DNA from: Pyrrhosoma nymphula
Taxonomy: Eukaryota; Arthropoda; Insecta; Odonata; Coenagrionidae
Reading direction: 5' to 3'
DNA length: 64,000 nucleotides
Assembly: GCA_963573305.1 (NCBI GenBank)
Contig: OY754329.1
Coordinates: 131,861,422-131,925,421, forward strand
How positions within the stretch are numbered: position 1 is the stretch's first letter; every line of letters begins with the position of its first letter. Positions 35,701 to 44,615 of this stretch are shown in pieces. Below the pieces are notes generated by a model that was given only the letters and a program-made list of their open reading frames with translations, ran no database searches and had not been told where the DNA came from. A program made the position numbers and the translations under genes.

Positions 35701-38700
35701 GTTTAAAATCTTCCAAATCAATTTCCCTTATTTTCATGGCAAATATAGCAAGAAAATTTAAACGGGACTAACAGAAACTGAGGTCACATCAGATATTTGT
35801 TTGGTTGAATGCATGTAATACAGGAGTAAGGTATCTCACAGAGCAAGTCATATTTAGAAACAGTATCAAGGATCAGGGAATGCTTGTAGAAGTCTCAATT
35901 CAGGTAACAGATTAAATTTTAAAAACATCAGCAAATTTTGTGAAAGTAAACAACTACAAGACAGTGTTGTCACTCGGAAGATTGAAGGGCATCCCATCCT
36001 TGTTTCACTATCAATCAAAAAAACCACTCACGATGTTAACTAATAAAAAGATGGAAGACACTAAAGTTCAAATACGGTGCTGAGGAAATAACTTGGGCCA
36101 AACACTTTATCAGCATATAATAACACAATTCAGAAAGAGGATGAAATAAGCAATGCCCACTGAGCAACAGCAAGTAAAGAAAATTTCAAACTGCAGCAAA
36201 ATTGGGTGTCTTCTGCAAGAAAGGTGGGAAATGAGGACCATGGAGGATGACATTTGATAATATGTACAAAACTGGAGTGGGTCAAATAATATGATAAATA
36301 AAAATGGACCATTTTCAATATTGAAAAAGAAAGCATCAAATGAAGAAATGGGTAAATTTGAGTAAACGAGGAAAGCAGTGCATTGGTGCTAGTAGTAGGA
36401 AACACCGTGGGTACAAAATTCTATGCCATCTTGTGTTACAAGGGGGTTGTTCATATAGAAAGAAAGGCATACTGTGACTCACAGGAAGTCTATTGTGATC
36501 ACATAGTATTCAGTTAGTAGCATTTGTTAAATTGTAATATATTCGTAAGGGGATGGAATGAACTATTAAAATACCATAAGCCCTCAGTTTTCATTCCTCA
36601 GTTTTAGCCCTCAATTCAGTTGCCCTCCGGCTCCCGAAGTGAATGGACGTATTTTTGAGGAACTCGCTATTGGGAGTGTTGGGTATGGGTCGAGGAACTT
36701 GGGGAGGGAAAAACGAGGTGTACTGTAGTTCCTGTCGTAAAAAGCTAAGGAACAGAAAAAAATGTGGCGATTGTGAAGGATGGTTTCACCTTCAGTGCTC
36801 CAAAAGTAATTTAGAAGACTGCACAATTGACGACTGGAAGTGTGCTAAATGCGATATCGCAAAGGAGCAGAGACTATTAAAGGAAAAGGAGGAGGAAGTG
36901 CTGGACCTGAAAAGGAAGCTGGAGGCTCTTACTAGGGAGCTGGAGACTGTTACGACTGAAAATGGTGAACTGAGAGAAAAACTCCTAATACCGTTGTTAA
37001 GTCCAATGCAGGAGGATTATGAAAACCTTGAAAGTACTTGCAACAGCACTAGGAAAACGGAAGAACGGGAAAAGGTTTCCTGCCCTGGAAATTCCAAGGG
37101 CATCGGATCCAAAGGTCCCAATGTTTTGCTGGAAGTGTAAATCTTTTGTCTTCGGAGGAGGGGTCAGTCAATACCTCCTCTCCACCGACCACCAGTAAAT
37201 TTTCCCCAAAGGACGCAAATGGCCCAGCAGACCAACAAGGGAAGAATTGGAGAAAGAGTGAGGGAGGGGGACATGGAGGTGCCAAGCCCATGGAGGGGGA
37301 GAGGGAAAGGTGCAAGGGGAGCGGGGGCGACTCTGGCCCTTCGGTGCGTGTGATGGGGACTCCCTGTTGAGGTTTTCCAGGAAGGTCTTGGCGGAGGAAG
37401 GTGCCAGGGTGGAGTGCCTCCCAGGAATTCAAACGGAGAAACTGGAGAGGAGGATTGAAAACCTAAACAACGAGGAATAAACAGACGTGGTATTGTCACA
37501 CGTAGGTACCAACGATATTAAAAGCGCTAAAACAAATGACCACGTAGTTGGCCCTATTTGGGACCTTTGTAAGGCTGCAAAAAAGAAGTTTCAGATAGCT
37601 AAAATTGTGCTCAGTGGTATCATATGGAGAAGAGATGTAAGTGTGAGGAGAGTCATAAATATTAACGAAGGGATTGATTGGGTGTGTTTTACACAGGGTC
37701 TACCATTGGTTGACCCAAACTGCTGGCTGAATGAAAGAGACTTGGGAAGAGATGGACTGCATTTAAATAGAAAGGGTTCGCAAAAGTTTGGAAATTTGCT
37801 AAAAGATGTCGTTAATTCAGTGTCGTCGGAAAACTAATCAAGAACCAGCGATGGACTGGGTAAGGATGGGGTAGCAAGTCCTAAAGAGTGTCATAGCGAA
37901 GTAAAAACCTGTCCTAGTCTCGTGGTTGGAGTGAAGTGTGGCAGGAGGGAAAGAAAGGACGAAATCAAAAGTGGGACCACCAGTGAGACAACAGTACCAC
38001 ACAGCGGGGAAGGGAAAGGCAGATGATTTGCAGCGACAAAAAAGGTATGGTTTTGAGAGTTCTTCTGGTTAATTGCCGAAGTTTGCTAAATTAAAGGGAG
38101 GAATTTTCTACCCTCTTCGATTCTTGCAATCCTGACCTGGTAATAGGTACTGAGTCATGGCTCCACCCTGATATATTCTCAAACGAAATGTTCCCTCCCC
38201 ATCTAGTTGTTTATAGAAGAGATCGAATGTCCAGGAGGGGGCATATTTAAATGTGTACGGTATGAGACGGTCTCCACAGTTCTCTCAAATGGGTTCGAGA
38301 GGAATGTGAGTTAATGTGTGTAAAAGTGATAGATTTAGAGGACAAGAAAAGCCTAAATGTTGTTGCTATATACAGAAAACATGACGACGACTTCACCCTA
38401 TTAGAAACCCTTAATGCAATATTGCTTGAAAAAGATGGTAAGAAAAACACTATTGTTGCAGGAGATTTAAACCTCCCACAAGTTCAATGGGTGGGGGAAA
38501 CAGTGGGAGGGGGAAAGGCTCCGAAGCTAGTAAATAATCTCGTTCGCAAAGGTGGGTTTTTCCAAGCAGTCAAAGAACCAACGAGAGGGAAAAATGTGCT
38601 AGATGTAGCCCCGTTTAGGCCCACTGCCCTCTTCGGAAACACAGAAATAACAGCTGGTATTAGTGACCTTACTATAACCTTAACTTTTTAATATACCACA

Positions 38701-41700
38701 ACTTATACTTATACTTACACGTTTTTCTTCCAACCATTCTTTTGTCATTGTGAAAGTAGACAATTGTGCAGCAGAGCCCACAAGAACACGGCTCATTGAT
38801 CCCACAACACCACGCCACAGTCCTTGAACTCCATACTGGTGATATATTCCCATTAACGCCTTCCACATTCCAGTATGTTGATGCTGATGGCCAACAGCTA
38901 TAGAGCCTGTGGCCTGACTCTGTAGGTGAGTTTTTACCTGCAAAAGGCATACTCAATAAGCAATATGAAGGCAAAATGACACTAAGCATCGTAAAATTCG
39001 TGAAGAAAATTTTAACATACATCAGATATCCTGCTCAAATCCTTAATGTAAATAAGTAATCTCTTGACAAACGTAACCAGCAAAATAAGGTGTTAAATAG
39101 AAATAACATTGGCATTTACATCAAAATTTAATAAAAGGTAGGATGAAAAAAACTCTAGTTAGTAGAAAAACAACAAAGTCAGCAAATTTTTCAGGCCTTG
39201 GAAATAAAAGGGAATTAATTCAATTATGCTATGTTGAAAATTGCCCAAGGAAAAGAAGGATCCTAGACACTGAGTTAAACCACTTTCTTCTGGGCCAACC
39301 TGCAGACCACTATGCTACCAAGGATTCTCTATTTCCTCAGAAAATGGAATATCCTCTGTTTGATTCCCAGTCCATAAAACCTCTTCTTCCTTAAATTATC
39401 TAAAAGTTCTTTTCCATTCATCACAGCCACTGAGAAATGTAGCACAAATGACGCCTGCCACTACATTACTGCACACATGAATTGGATGAGACATTGGAAA
39501 GGTTATGTCAACTCTCAAAATTATAATTTCTAACATGTTAAGGGCTGGAGTTCTGCCAATGGCGGATTACTGTTGTTGTTTGGGAGGGGGTGGGAGGGGG
39601 GCACTGCAATTTTCCAGGGGTCTGAATACCTTAACCCATTCAATTCGGATGCCTTGAATTCAAGGCATCCCGTGCAAGCCAGAGGCGCGGATGCCTTGAA
39701 TTCAAGGCATCGGTCCCATTACTTTTCTCGGTTTTCCCTAGTTCCCAAGCGTCGGCGCTGACTCTTGCAACTTCCTTCAGCGTCTTAGTCTTGCTCTAGG
39801 CGCACGTGGATGAGTTTCGTTCTTTGCTGGATGTGTTTTCATTTTATACAAATAAATGAAAAAAACCCTTCAACGTGGGAATAAATGTCATGTCAACAGG
39901 TCAGCATTGAATGGGTTAAGACCACCATTTTCCCCATTATTACAGGAATTACACACCCCCCTTCCCCTTAATCCACCAGAGTTTAGCATGGGAATTCACA
40001 AAACATTCCAATCCAGCAACTGCTTGGAAAAGTCTTCACAATACTAACTTCTGAAACCTCAAACGAAGTTTCATTTGCAATTCCTTTTTCTAATGTAGCT
40101 TGGGAAAGAATCTGGTTATCTTTTAGTACTTAATACAAGTATATAAACAGATTAGCAAATAAACATGCTGATGGTAAGTCTGTGGAAATCAAATAATATA
40201 ACTCAGAATCATCAAAAGGATCACACTTTAACACTAAATGACAGAGATTTCCAGAGGAAACTGTTTGAAATACTACACAAATAGGATAAAATTACAGAAA
40301 TGAACTCCCTTGTATTTGTATTGGATCTTTTATAATTGGATTTTAAGAGCTCAAAATGGAAAAGAAAAAACCTGGGTAACACTGTTATAACGATTATTAT
40401 GATATTTTTCAAGTTTGCCTTGTCTTCTAAAAATGTCTCAGAAGTTTGTTAATCTGCTCACCAAAGTTATTACAAGAGTTCGCTATATCTTTTAGCTATG
40501 AAGTATGACTGCTATTTAAATGGGATGTCTTTTGCATTAACACATCACAGTTCACCCTTTCTTTGAGAAGTGTTAACATCCTTTATTTGAGTTTACTTGT
40601 AGTGAGCATATGGGAAATTTCAATCACTATAATTAAATTGGGTAAAGGAACGATAGGGTCCAGTCTGGGAGAAATTTTTTTGTGAGAAACGTAGATAAGT
40701 GAGCGGTATAAGAGAAATGGGAAAGGAAAGTGAAAAGAATGCGCATTTAATAAATGCAAGAAAGTAAGTCGTGAGATTCTTAGTTATTGAGAAAATAAAG
40801 TATGAAAATGACCAAATTCGCGTATTTTTGGTTATATTTTGACGCCATATTGCGAGATTTTCGGAAGTCCCGGTAGAGGGATACGGACTAATTTCACGTC
40901 TGAAAGATGGTATACCCAACAACGTTGCGGGTCTGTAGAGTGGAACAGGTGCTAAGGTGGGACGTTACGTGACCTCGAAAAAGCCATTTCCGAACGGAAA
41001 AATAGGTTATTTGGCGGATAGTTACGTTTTATTTTCACGATTACCCTTTTAAAAACCAACGGGTCGGCCCTGCGGGCCGCCCCGTTGGTGATTACCAACC
41101 CACCCCAATGGTGATTGCTTTGCGTAAAATTATGGCGAGAGGCGAGTTGGTGATGAATGCTCCGTATGGAGGGAGTGGAATGAGGTACCTTCAAAGATTA
41201 TAGGGTAGTTCCGAGAGGATACCCGTCCCTCTTGAGTGTGATAAAGCCGTCGGAAAGCAGGAATAGTTTCAAGTTGAAGGCGGGAAAAGTCATTGGTGGT
41301 GGGTATAGAAAATGAAGAAACTACTCGACCACTTCGCCGTCTGGGGGAACTAGGAGGAAAACGTCAGTATTTCCAACATGGCGTCCAGAAATAGATTCAC
41401 ATCACAGGTTTAAGTGAATAGTTCACAAAAGAAAAAGGGTTTATGAAGCAAATGAAAGGTTAGCATAAATGCGCATATGTAGCGTAGAAATATAAGTGAA
41501 ATAGGTGGTATAAGGTGATCGGGAAGCAGGTGAAATAAATTTTTTCCCAGACTGGACGCTATCGTACATGTACCTTAAATTGCTTTAACCATGATAAAAG
41601 GATGGTTTTGGAGAGTTGATTATTAATAAATAAATCAAATGTGTCTTTTGCCAACGTTTCGAAAATCAATCTTTTCATATTCAGAGCTACAATAGAAACA

Positions 41701-43434
41701 TAACGTAAATTAATTAATAAATATTAATATCCATAACAAATATTTGCATGTTCTGATATCTCAATCTAACTTTTCCACCTAAAGGTAACAGTTTTTTTCC
41801 TTCAAAAATTTGAGTCAAAAACATTGTTAATTTACGTTATGCTACTATTGTAGCCCTGAAGATGAAAATATAAATTTTTTACACGTTGGCAAGAGGTTCT
41901 GTGATATATTTATTGATGACCAACTCTCCAAAATATCCTTTTATAATAAAGTGGTCAATAACCAGCTCTCATCAGGTTATTTAAATATGATAGTAAAGAG
42001 TAAACACAATCTGTAGAACAGGCCATCATAGACTTCCGTCACATTTGCTGACTTATGTCGACAGCTGATCTGGAGATTTTATTTAGGGCGACTTGTTAAA
42101 TATATCAATGGATGATCATCTACGTCTATTGCTATTAGCAACAGCAGTTACTAATGTGACAGTTTAATAAACATACATTGAATTGAAAATTGAATATTCC
42201 CTATTTCAGAGAATAATGTTGGCTATAGACCTTTTGACTCTGAATTTCCTTTTCATCCACGGCTGGAAAAAATTTGAAAAATACTTTTTTCCCAAACTCT
42301 CGTTCTTTCCATAGGTCACATTTTCAGTCCCTACTCAGGACCTGATTAGAAGCTTTTCATAGGAACGAGTTTGTACTTAATTAGTCCACATAAAGCAGTT
42401 TTTCAAAATACCATCACGAAGGAACATCTGCTATTGCACTGAATCACATTATAACTTGCTTAACTTAAACAGGCTTTCAAATCTGGCAAAAAAAGGGAAA
42501 AGATATTGAGGTGTGGCTGTTGAATTAGTACCTATAAAAAGTAAAAATGAATGCACAAATTAAAAAAGTATATAAGAAAGATTTTCTCCTCCGCAACCAA
42601 ATGAGTATTACAGTGGCTTATGAAATGCCTGGGATATTTAATGCGTATAGCAAGAATAACAGGGATTGAGGACATGTGTTGATGAAATTGCAACAAGGAA
42701 CTTGAAAGCATGACATAGAATTGCTGGCGGTTTGGCCACGAGTAGTGTAAAATAGAGCTGTCTTATAGTCTAGGCTGGGTAAATAATAAGAAAGGAATAG
42801 GTTGGCCAAGTTCAACGAGGCCAAAACTTTTTGAAGAAGAGGGAAAGAACCCCCACTTATTTTATTGAGAGAATACTGCTCTGTCATCGCTATTCATCAT
42901 TATTTGTTATTCAACAATTGATTGGTAGGTCATTTAGAGTCTAGGAAACTTAAAAATAAATACTTAATCATCATTACCAAATATAGGGGGCTTCCTGTAA
43001 ATGAACCGGCACAGCCTGCCAAAGCACCAACTATAATACTTTTGGGAGCCGATGTTTGACCATTTTTATTTGTGGTCCATCCCTGATTTTCTGCAAACTG
43101 GTACGCTCCAAGACGAACTCCATTCAATGCCAATTGATACCATAACGCTGGTACTAAACCTATACATAGACAAGATCATCGTCAAAGCCGATCCACTGAA
43201 ACAATAGTCCTATGTATAACAAGCATTTACATGATTCCAACCTTTTTGAAGAGCAGTAACACCATCGACTTTGGCTACTGTGTACATAGCGTGAAAGAAG
43301 TTTCGGTAATGAACGGTGTATAGCCCTCTCGATTGCAATTCTCCCTGTAGCTGCATTCTTGTTTTAACAACTTCCAACGGATTGGTGAAAAATCCAGCAC
43401 CCATTGCTGCCAGGCCACCGACAGCGAATTCCAT
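20506..43434 (-). CDS. SLC25A35: Mitochondrial solute carrier, SLC25A35-like (5 exons, 310 aa)
   Basis: Complete minus-strand gene: exons 43434-43242, 43159-42978, 38937-38719, 35558-35444 and 20729-20506. The 933-nt sum joins in frame at GT-AG borders (phases 1, 0, 0, 1). The start has an A at -3 (CACAATGG). The product has three carrier repeats. The signatures are TNPLEVVKTR (residues 18-26), GSPLYLVKT (120-128) and MTPFDVISTRLYNQ (223-236). The missing acid in repeat 2 and the non-basic residue in repeat 3 also mark SLC25A34/35 (from memory of human SLC25A35), an inner-membrane family whose substrate is poorly established. Length is typical (about 300). Introns 2-4 are long (4.0, 3.2 and 14.7 kb) and packed with transposons. 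SLC25A34 is the alternative name; the symbol denotes a family match, not demonstrated orthology. Confidence 0.95.
20730..21665. other. Intron 4 of the carrier gene, 3' portion
   Basis: AT-rich; no coding segment or repeat that I can name. Confidence 0.5.
22326..23657. mobile_element. Nested non-autonomous TIR element with ACAAGTTACAAGT subterminal repeats
   Basis: The left end begins GGCCTGTTTCTCAAGGCTAC. The right end, reverse-complemented, begins GGCCTGTTTCTCAAAGCTAA. Both ends carry clustered ACTTGTAA/TTACAAGT words for about 150 bp. GGCCTGTTTC-type ends are typical of PIF/Harbinger or ISL2EU elements (family knowledge). No transposase frame recognised inside. Confidence 0.7.
23213..23371 (-). 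repeat. tRNA-derived SINE, family C, minus copy
   Basis: Minus strand from 23371: CAGTTGGTGTAGTGGTAGTG (A-box-like), GCGATCGATCCC (weak B-box), then a tail with ACTTCGTACTAGGACTTC shared with 12891-13078. Lies inside the nested TIR element. Confidence 0.6.
26010..27453. mobile_element. Candidate solo LTR (about 1.44 kb, G-rich)
   Basis: Begins TGTGACC and ends GGTTACA, an imperfect 7-bp inverted terminus of TG...CA type. It is flanked on both sides by ATATAT (26004-26009 and 27454-27459), which may be a target duplication or simply AT-rich context. Inside are G-rich runs, a TATATA box-like site near 27048 and no coding similarity. The partner LTR and internal region are absent. Confidence 0.4.
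26580..26593 (+). repeat. G14 homopolymer in a G-run cluster
   Basis: Fourteen consecutive G. Several other runs of five or more G occur between 26020 and 27310 on the same strand, so G-quadruplex formation is plausible. Confidence 0.9.
27575..27798. repeat. Near-perfect hairpin: 99-bp arms, 26-bp loop
   Basis: 27575-27673 and 27700-27798 are reverse complements at 96 of 99 positions without gaps. The three mismatches all lie in the loop-proximal third. Outer arms start AAATGTTACCCAGGTTGGG. No coding content. It lies in intron 4 of the carrier gene, so it would be transcribed in the pre-mRNA. Confidence 0.95.
28261..31165 (-). mobile_element. P-element-like transposase with THAP finger, multi-exon relic
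   Basis: Minus strand. The THAP C2CH region at 31165-30900 reads RAEKWRDFCGNPDLS, NNFCICEKHFTREHF and RLNLNAMPTIF; the first CxxC is damaged. A long exon 30750-29638 has a Lys-rich coiled coil, then RWSISSKLVALSLLKKGPRAY, MFDEMAIKS (catalytic Asp), VCDMGCNNVKALQ and FDPPHLLKCFRNLFLKY, ending at a GTAAGT donor. An exon near 29400-29320 has KHLDPNNFQKMRV. An exon 29213-28815 has LNQDLIENLFNVVRQN. The final frame 28818-28261 follows a frameshift. Exon phases do not all join, so it is probably inactive. It differs clearly in sequence from the copy at 6440-11894 and lies in the sense orientation in the carrier intron. Confidence 0.9.
31230..31545. mobile_element. Small TIR element (MITE, 316 bp)
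   Basis: The left end AGGTGGGTCACTTTGGGTG and the reverse complement of the right end, AGGTGCGGTCACTTTGGGCG, align with one 1-base gap. AT-rich centre; no target duplication recognised. It lies directly upstream of the P-like element start and might include part of its 5' end. Confidence 0.6.
31660..31865. repeat. Imperfect direct duplication (about 140-bp period)
   Basis: ACCAGAACCTAAG at 31708-31720 and again at 31849-31861, each preceded by a diverged TAGCATCATTGATGCTA / ACCATCTTTGATGGTA hairpin-like word. Confidence 0.45.
31866..33404. other. Non-coding AT-rich intron DNA
   Basis: Nothing recognised; probably eroded interior of the Tigger-like element plus unnamed repeats. Confidence 0.4.
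33405..33890 (-). pseudogene. Tigger/pogo transposase N-terminal relic (CENP-B-type HTH)
   Basis: Minus strand from 33887: SVSLVTKRSIIKEVRDRAQ, then KTEIARKYGISLSA and a stop (first helix-turn-helix). Next come MNSRENIL and LPITNSEVECSDF. Then, in another frame after 33575, FKCSNGWLEKFKRRH, a stop, LNICGEEGCVNTDDVEQWHE and MHDEIVSKYS. These are the two DNA-binding halves and linker of a CENP-B-domain transposase. The DDE catalytic domain that should follow below 33400 is not recognisable, so it is deleted or displaced by later insertions. Confidence 0.85.
33891..35443. other. Tigger 5' flank and intron DNA next to carrier exon 4
   Basis: Apart from the right Tigger TIR at 34926-34945, no feature recognised. 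34800-34925 holds internal echoes of the TIR (GGAGGTTTCGTAAAACGGAGG). Confidence 0.5.
35444..35558 (-). CDS. SLC25A35: SLC25A35-like exon 4
   Basis: Begins after TTTTTTCTCAG. Encodes residues 199-236 and the first base of 237, including the third signature MTPFDVISTR. Donor GTATGT. Too short to stand out as an open reading frame; recognised from the protein family. Confidence 0.94.
36643..37140 (+). pseudogene. LINE ORF1, PHD finger plus coiled coil
   Basis: 165 codons open. The finger has the C4HC3 spacing: YCSSC, KKCGDC, GWFHLQC, DWKCAKC (residues about 27-70). It is followed by a charged leucine-rich coiled coil (KEQRLLKEKEEEVLDLKRKL). CR1/L2-type ORF1 proteins carry such a PHD-like domain thought to bind nucleic acid. 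It closes at a stop at 37138-37140; the esterase part follows after further frame changes. Confidence 0.8.
37350..37837 (+). pseudogene. LINE ORF1, SGNH-esterase domain
   Basis: Block I GDSLLRFSRKVL near 37355-37390 (one-base shift just before it), an in-frame stop at about 37478, block III VLSHVGTNDI (37492-37521) and block V LGRDGLHLNRKG (37743-37780). Ser of GDS, Asn of GTND and the Asp/His of DGLH give the full SGNH catalytic set. In CR1-type LINEs this domain is a lipolytic-type esterase of uncertain role in retrotransposition. Confidence 0.82.
38050..38690 (+). pseudogene. LINE ORF2, AP-endonuclease domain (3' truncated)
   Basis: VLLVNCRSLLN, PDLVIGTESWLHPDIF, VVYRRDRMSRRG, then from 38314 LNVVAIYRKHDD and IVAGDLNLPQVQW, a typical APE-type endonuclease order (N, E, D-x-N residues visible). 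Stops near 38092 and 38250. The final GISD should continue to H-x-x-V but runs into unrelated sequence. Confidence 0.82.
38719..38937 (-). CDS. SLC25A35: SLC25A35-like exon 3
   Basis: Begins after TTTTGCAG. Encodes residues 126-198 (VKTHLQSQATGSIAVG to TKEWLEEKR) and ends at a strong GTAAGT donor. An antisense CR1-like LINE abuts it within about 30-50 bp on the intron 3 side. Confidence 0.95.
39635..39915. mobile_element. TTAA-flanked MITE (281 bp) with twin palindromes
   Basis: TTAA at 39631-39634 and 39916-39919. The ends are CCCATTCAATTCGGA and, reverse-complemented, CCCATTCAATGCTGA (13 of 15). A perfect 22-bp palindrome with half-site GATGCCTTGAA occurs at 39648-39669 and 39690-39711. 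TTAA targets and CCC-type ends indicate a piggyBac-mobilised non-autonomous element. Confidence 0.88.
41055..41089. repeat. GC-rich 16-bp stem hairpin
   Basis: ACCAACGGGTCGGCCC pairs with GGGCCGCCCCGTTGGT around a TGC loop with a single T/C mismatch. Very stable for such AT-rich surroundings. Confidence 0.9.
41589..41955. repeat. Imperfect inverted repeat (foldback/MITE), about 125-bp arms
   Basis: The left arm contains TTTTGGAGAGTTGAT, TTGCCAACGTTTCG and GCTACAATAG...ATAACGTAAATTAA. The right arm, reverse-complemented, contains TTTTGGAGAGTTGGT, TTGCCAACGTGTAA and GCTACAATAG...ATAACGTAAATTAA, in the same order. Confidence 0.8.
42978..43159 (-). CDS. SLC25A35: SLC25A35-like exon 2
   Basis: Begins after TATGTATAG. 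Encodes residues 65-125 (LVPALWYQLALNGVRLGAYQ to GSPLYL), ending phase 0 at a GTAATG donor. Confidence 0.94.
43242..43434 (-). CDS. SLC25A35: SLC25A35-like exon 1
   Basis: Encodes residues 1-64 plus one base of codon 65: the first transmembrane helix and first carrier signature. It ends CAAAAAG at a GTTGGA donor, a weak match beyond GT. Confidence 0.93.
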
Positions 43435-44241
43435 TGTGTATTAAAGCTTTAATGCCCAACAAGTGAAATTTTCTCTATCACCGAACTTCAGCAAGCATGT
43501 TACCACCAGCGCGTCCTGACTCAAAATTTAAAATGCCACCATCACACCACCACTCTCTCGTGACTCTCGTTTTCTTGGCTCATATTTTTAACTTCTTCCT
43601 GTATGCGTAGTTGCCAGTTCGCTGAGGAAATGCGCCTTTTTCTCCCTGTCATTACGATAGTAATTCTCCATTTGCGCTCAAATAGAGATAATCTTCATTA
43701 TTGACAACAGATTGTTCATCAGAATTTGCGAGGATTTAGCGCACTTCCGACATGAATCCATCGAGACTACCCAGGCTACCCAGCATCTACCATTCCAGGA
43801 AAATTCAAGGACAAGCGGAAGTAGGTGGTGGGTGACGCGATCACGCGGTGATGCCGACCTTCACTTGTTGACACCAACGTCGAGCCGCCACTTACGGAAC
43901 GAGAGGATAGAGGTCACTTTTCTGGAGATATGATTCTTTTGCCGTGAATTTCTAAAACCTTAACAGAAATCGAAGCGATGAGAGCACACATATGTGGGAT
44001 GGCTCTGAAAATAAATTCATGACAACAACCGTGGTGGGTGTGTTAACGTTATTTTGTCTTGGAGACCTCAGTTACATTCTGTTTCCATAACAAACATTTT
44101 GTGTCTTTTAAGTTTAGGTAAACACGATTTCATGGGGGGGAAACGAGCATAAATTTGTAATAGAGTTTAGAGCCACGCAAATTCTAAAATCTCTGAGGAA
44201 ATTGCTATCTGGTTTCTATTTGGGCGTACTCTTCATACAAG
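43435..44241. promoter_or_regulatory. Shared 807-bp intergenic segment between divergent genes
   Basis: Lies between the start codons of the carrier gene (minus) and the kinase gene (plus), so it must contain both 5' UTRs and probably both promoters. I see no convincing TATA box or named element; the assignment is positional. Confidence 0.55.
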
Positions 44242-44615
44242 ATGACAAATTTCACAGATAATGCTACCGAAATATTGAGTAGATATGGATATAGACTCGG
44301 CAGACTTATTGGTCAAGGATCATATTGCAAAGTTCGGATCGCTCTAAAGATGACAAAAGGGAACTATACAAAAAAGTTAGCTTGCAAATCGATAGACAAA
44401 AGTCGGGCCTCTTTGGATTATGTTCAGAATTTTTTACCCAGAGAGATTGGCATCCTAAAAATAATTAAACATCCAAACATAGTCACTGTGCATGAAATAT
44501 TTTTAATTGGAGACCGGGTCTTTATATTCATGGATATGTGCGAAAAGGGTGACTTACTGGAACACATACGAGAACATGGCCCATTTCAAGAAAGCAGAGC
44601 CAAGTACTATTACAG
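44242..44615 (+). CDS. TSSK-like exon 1
   Basis: Residues 1-124 plus two bases of Arg125: N-lobe with glycine loop, Lys49, Glu68 and the hinge FMDMCEKGDLL. Donor AG|GTATAG. Confidence 0.94.

Larger units (their letters stand above)
36580..38690 (+). mobile_element. CR1/L2-type LINE: ORF1 and 5' half of ORF2 only
   Basis: Plus-strand LINE antisense to the carrier gene in its intron 3. ORF1 encodes a PHD-type finger, coiled coil and SGNH-esterase; ORF2 begins with an APE endonuclease and stops abruptly at GISD near 38670. The reverse transcriptase is absent. LINEs are normally 5'-truncated, so loss of the 3' part points to a later deletion, whose edge lies beside exon 3. Confidence 0.85.
38940..42977. 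other. Intron 2 of the carrier gene
   Basis: 4.0 kb. It holds the TTAA MITE (39635-39915), a GC-rich hairpin (41055-41089) in a moderately CpG-containing zone (40850-41400), and an inverted repeat (41589-41955). 42000-42977 has no recognised feature. Confidence 0.7.

Noticed and set aside
40952..41194. 80-codon minus ORF near a CpG-containing zone
   Set aside because: No recognisable domain; spans the GC hairpin; no exon borders fitting the carrier frame.
42618..42887. 89-codon minus ORF before carrier exon 2
   Set aside because: Lies in intron 2 beyond a good donor; not needed for the carrier and no similarity recognised.
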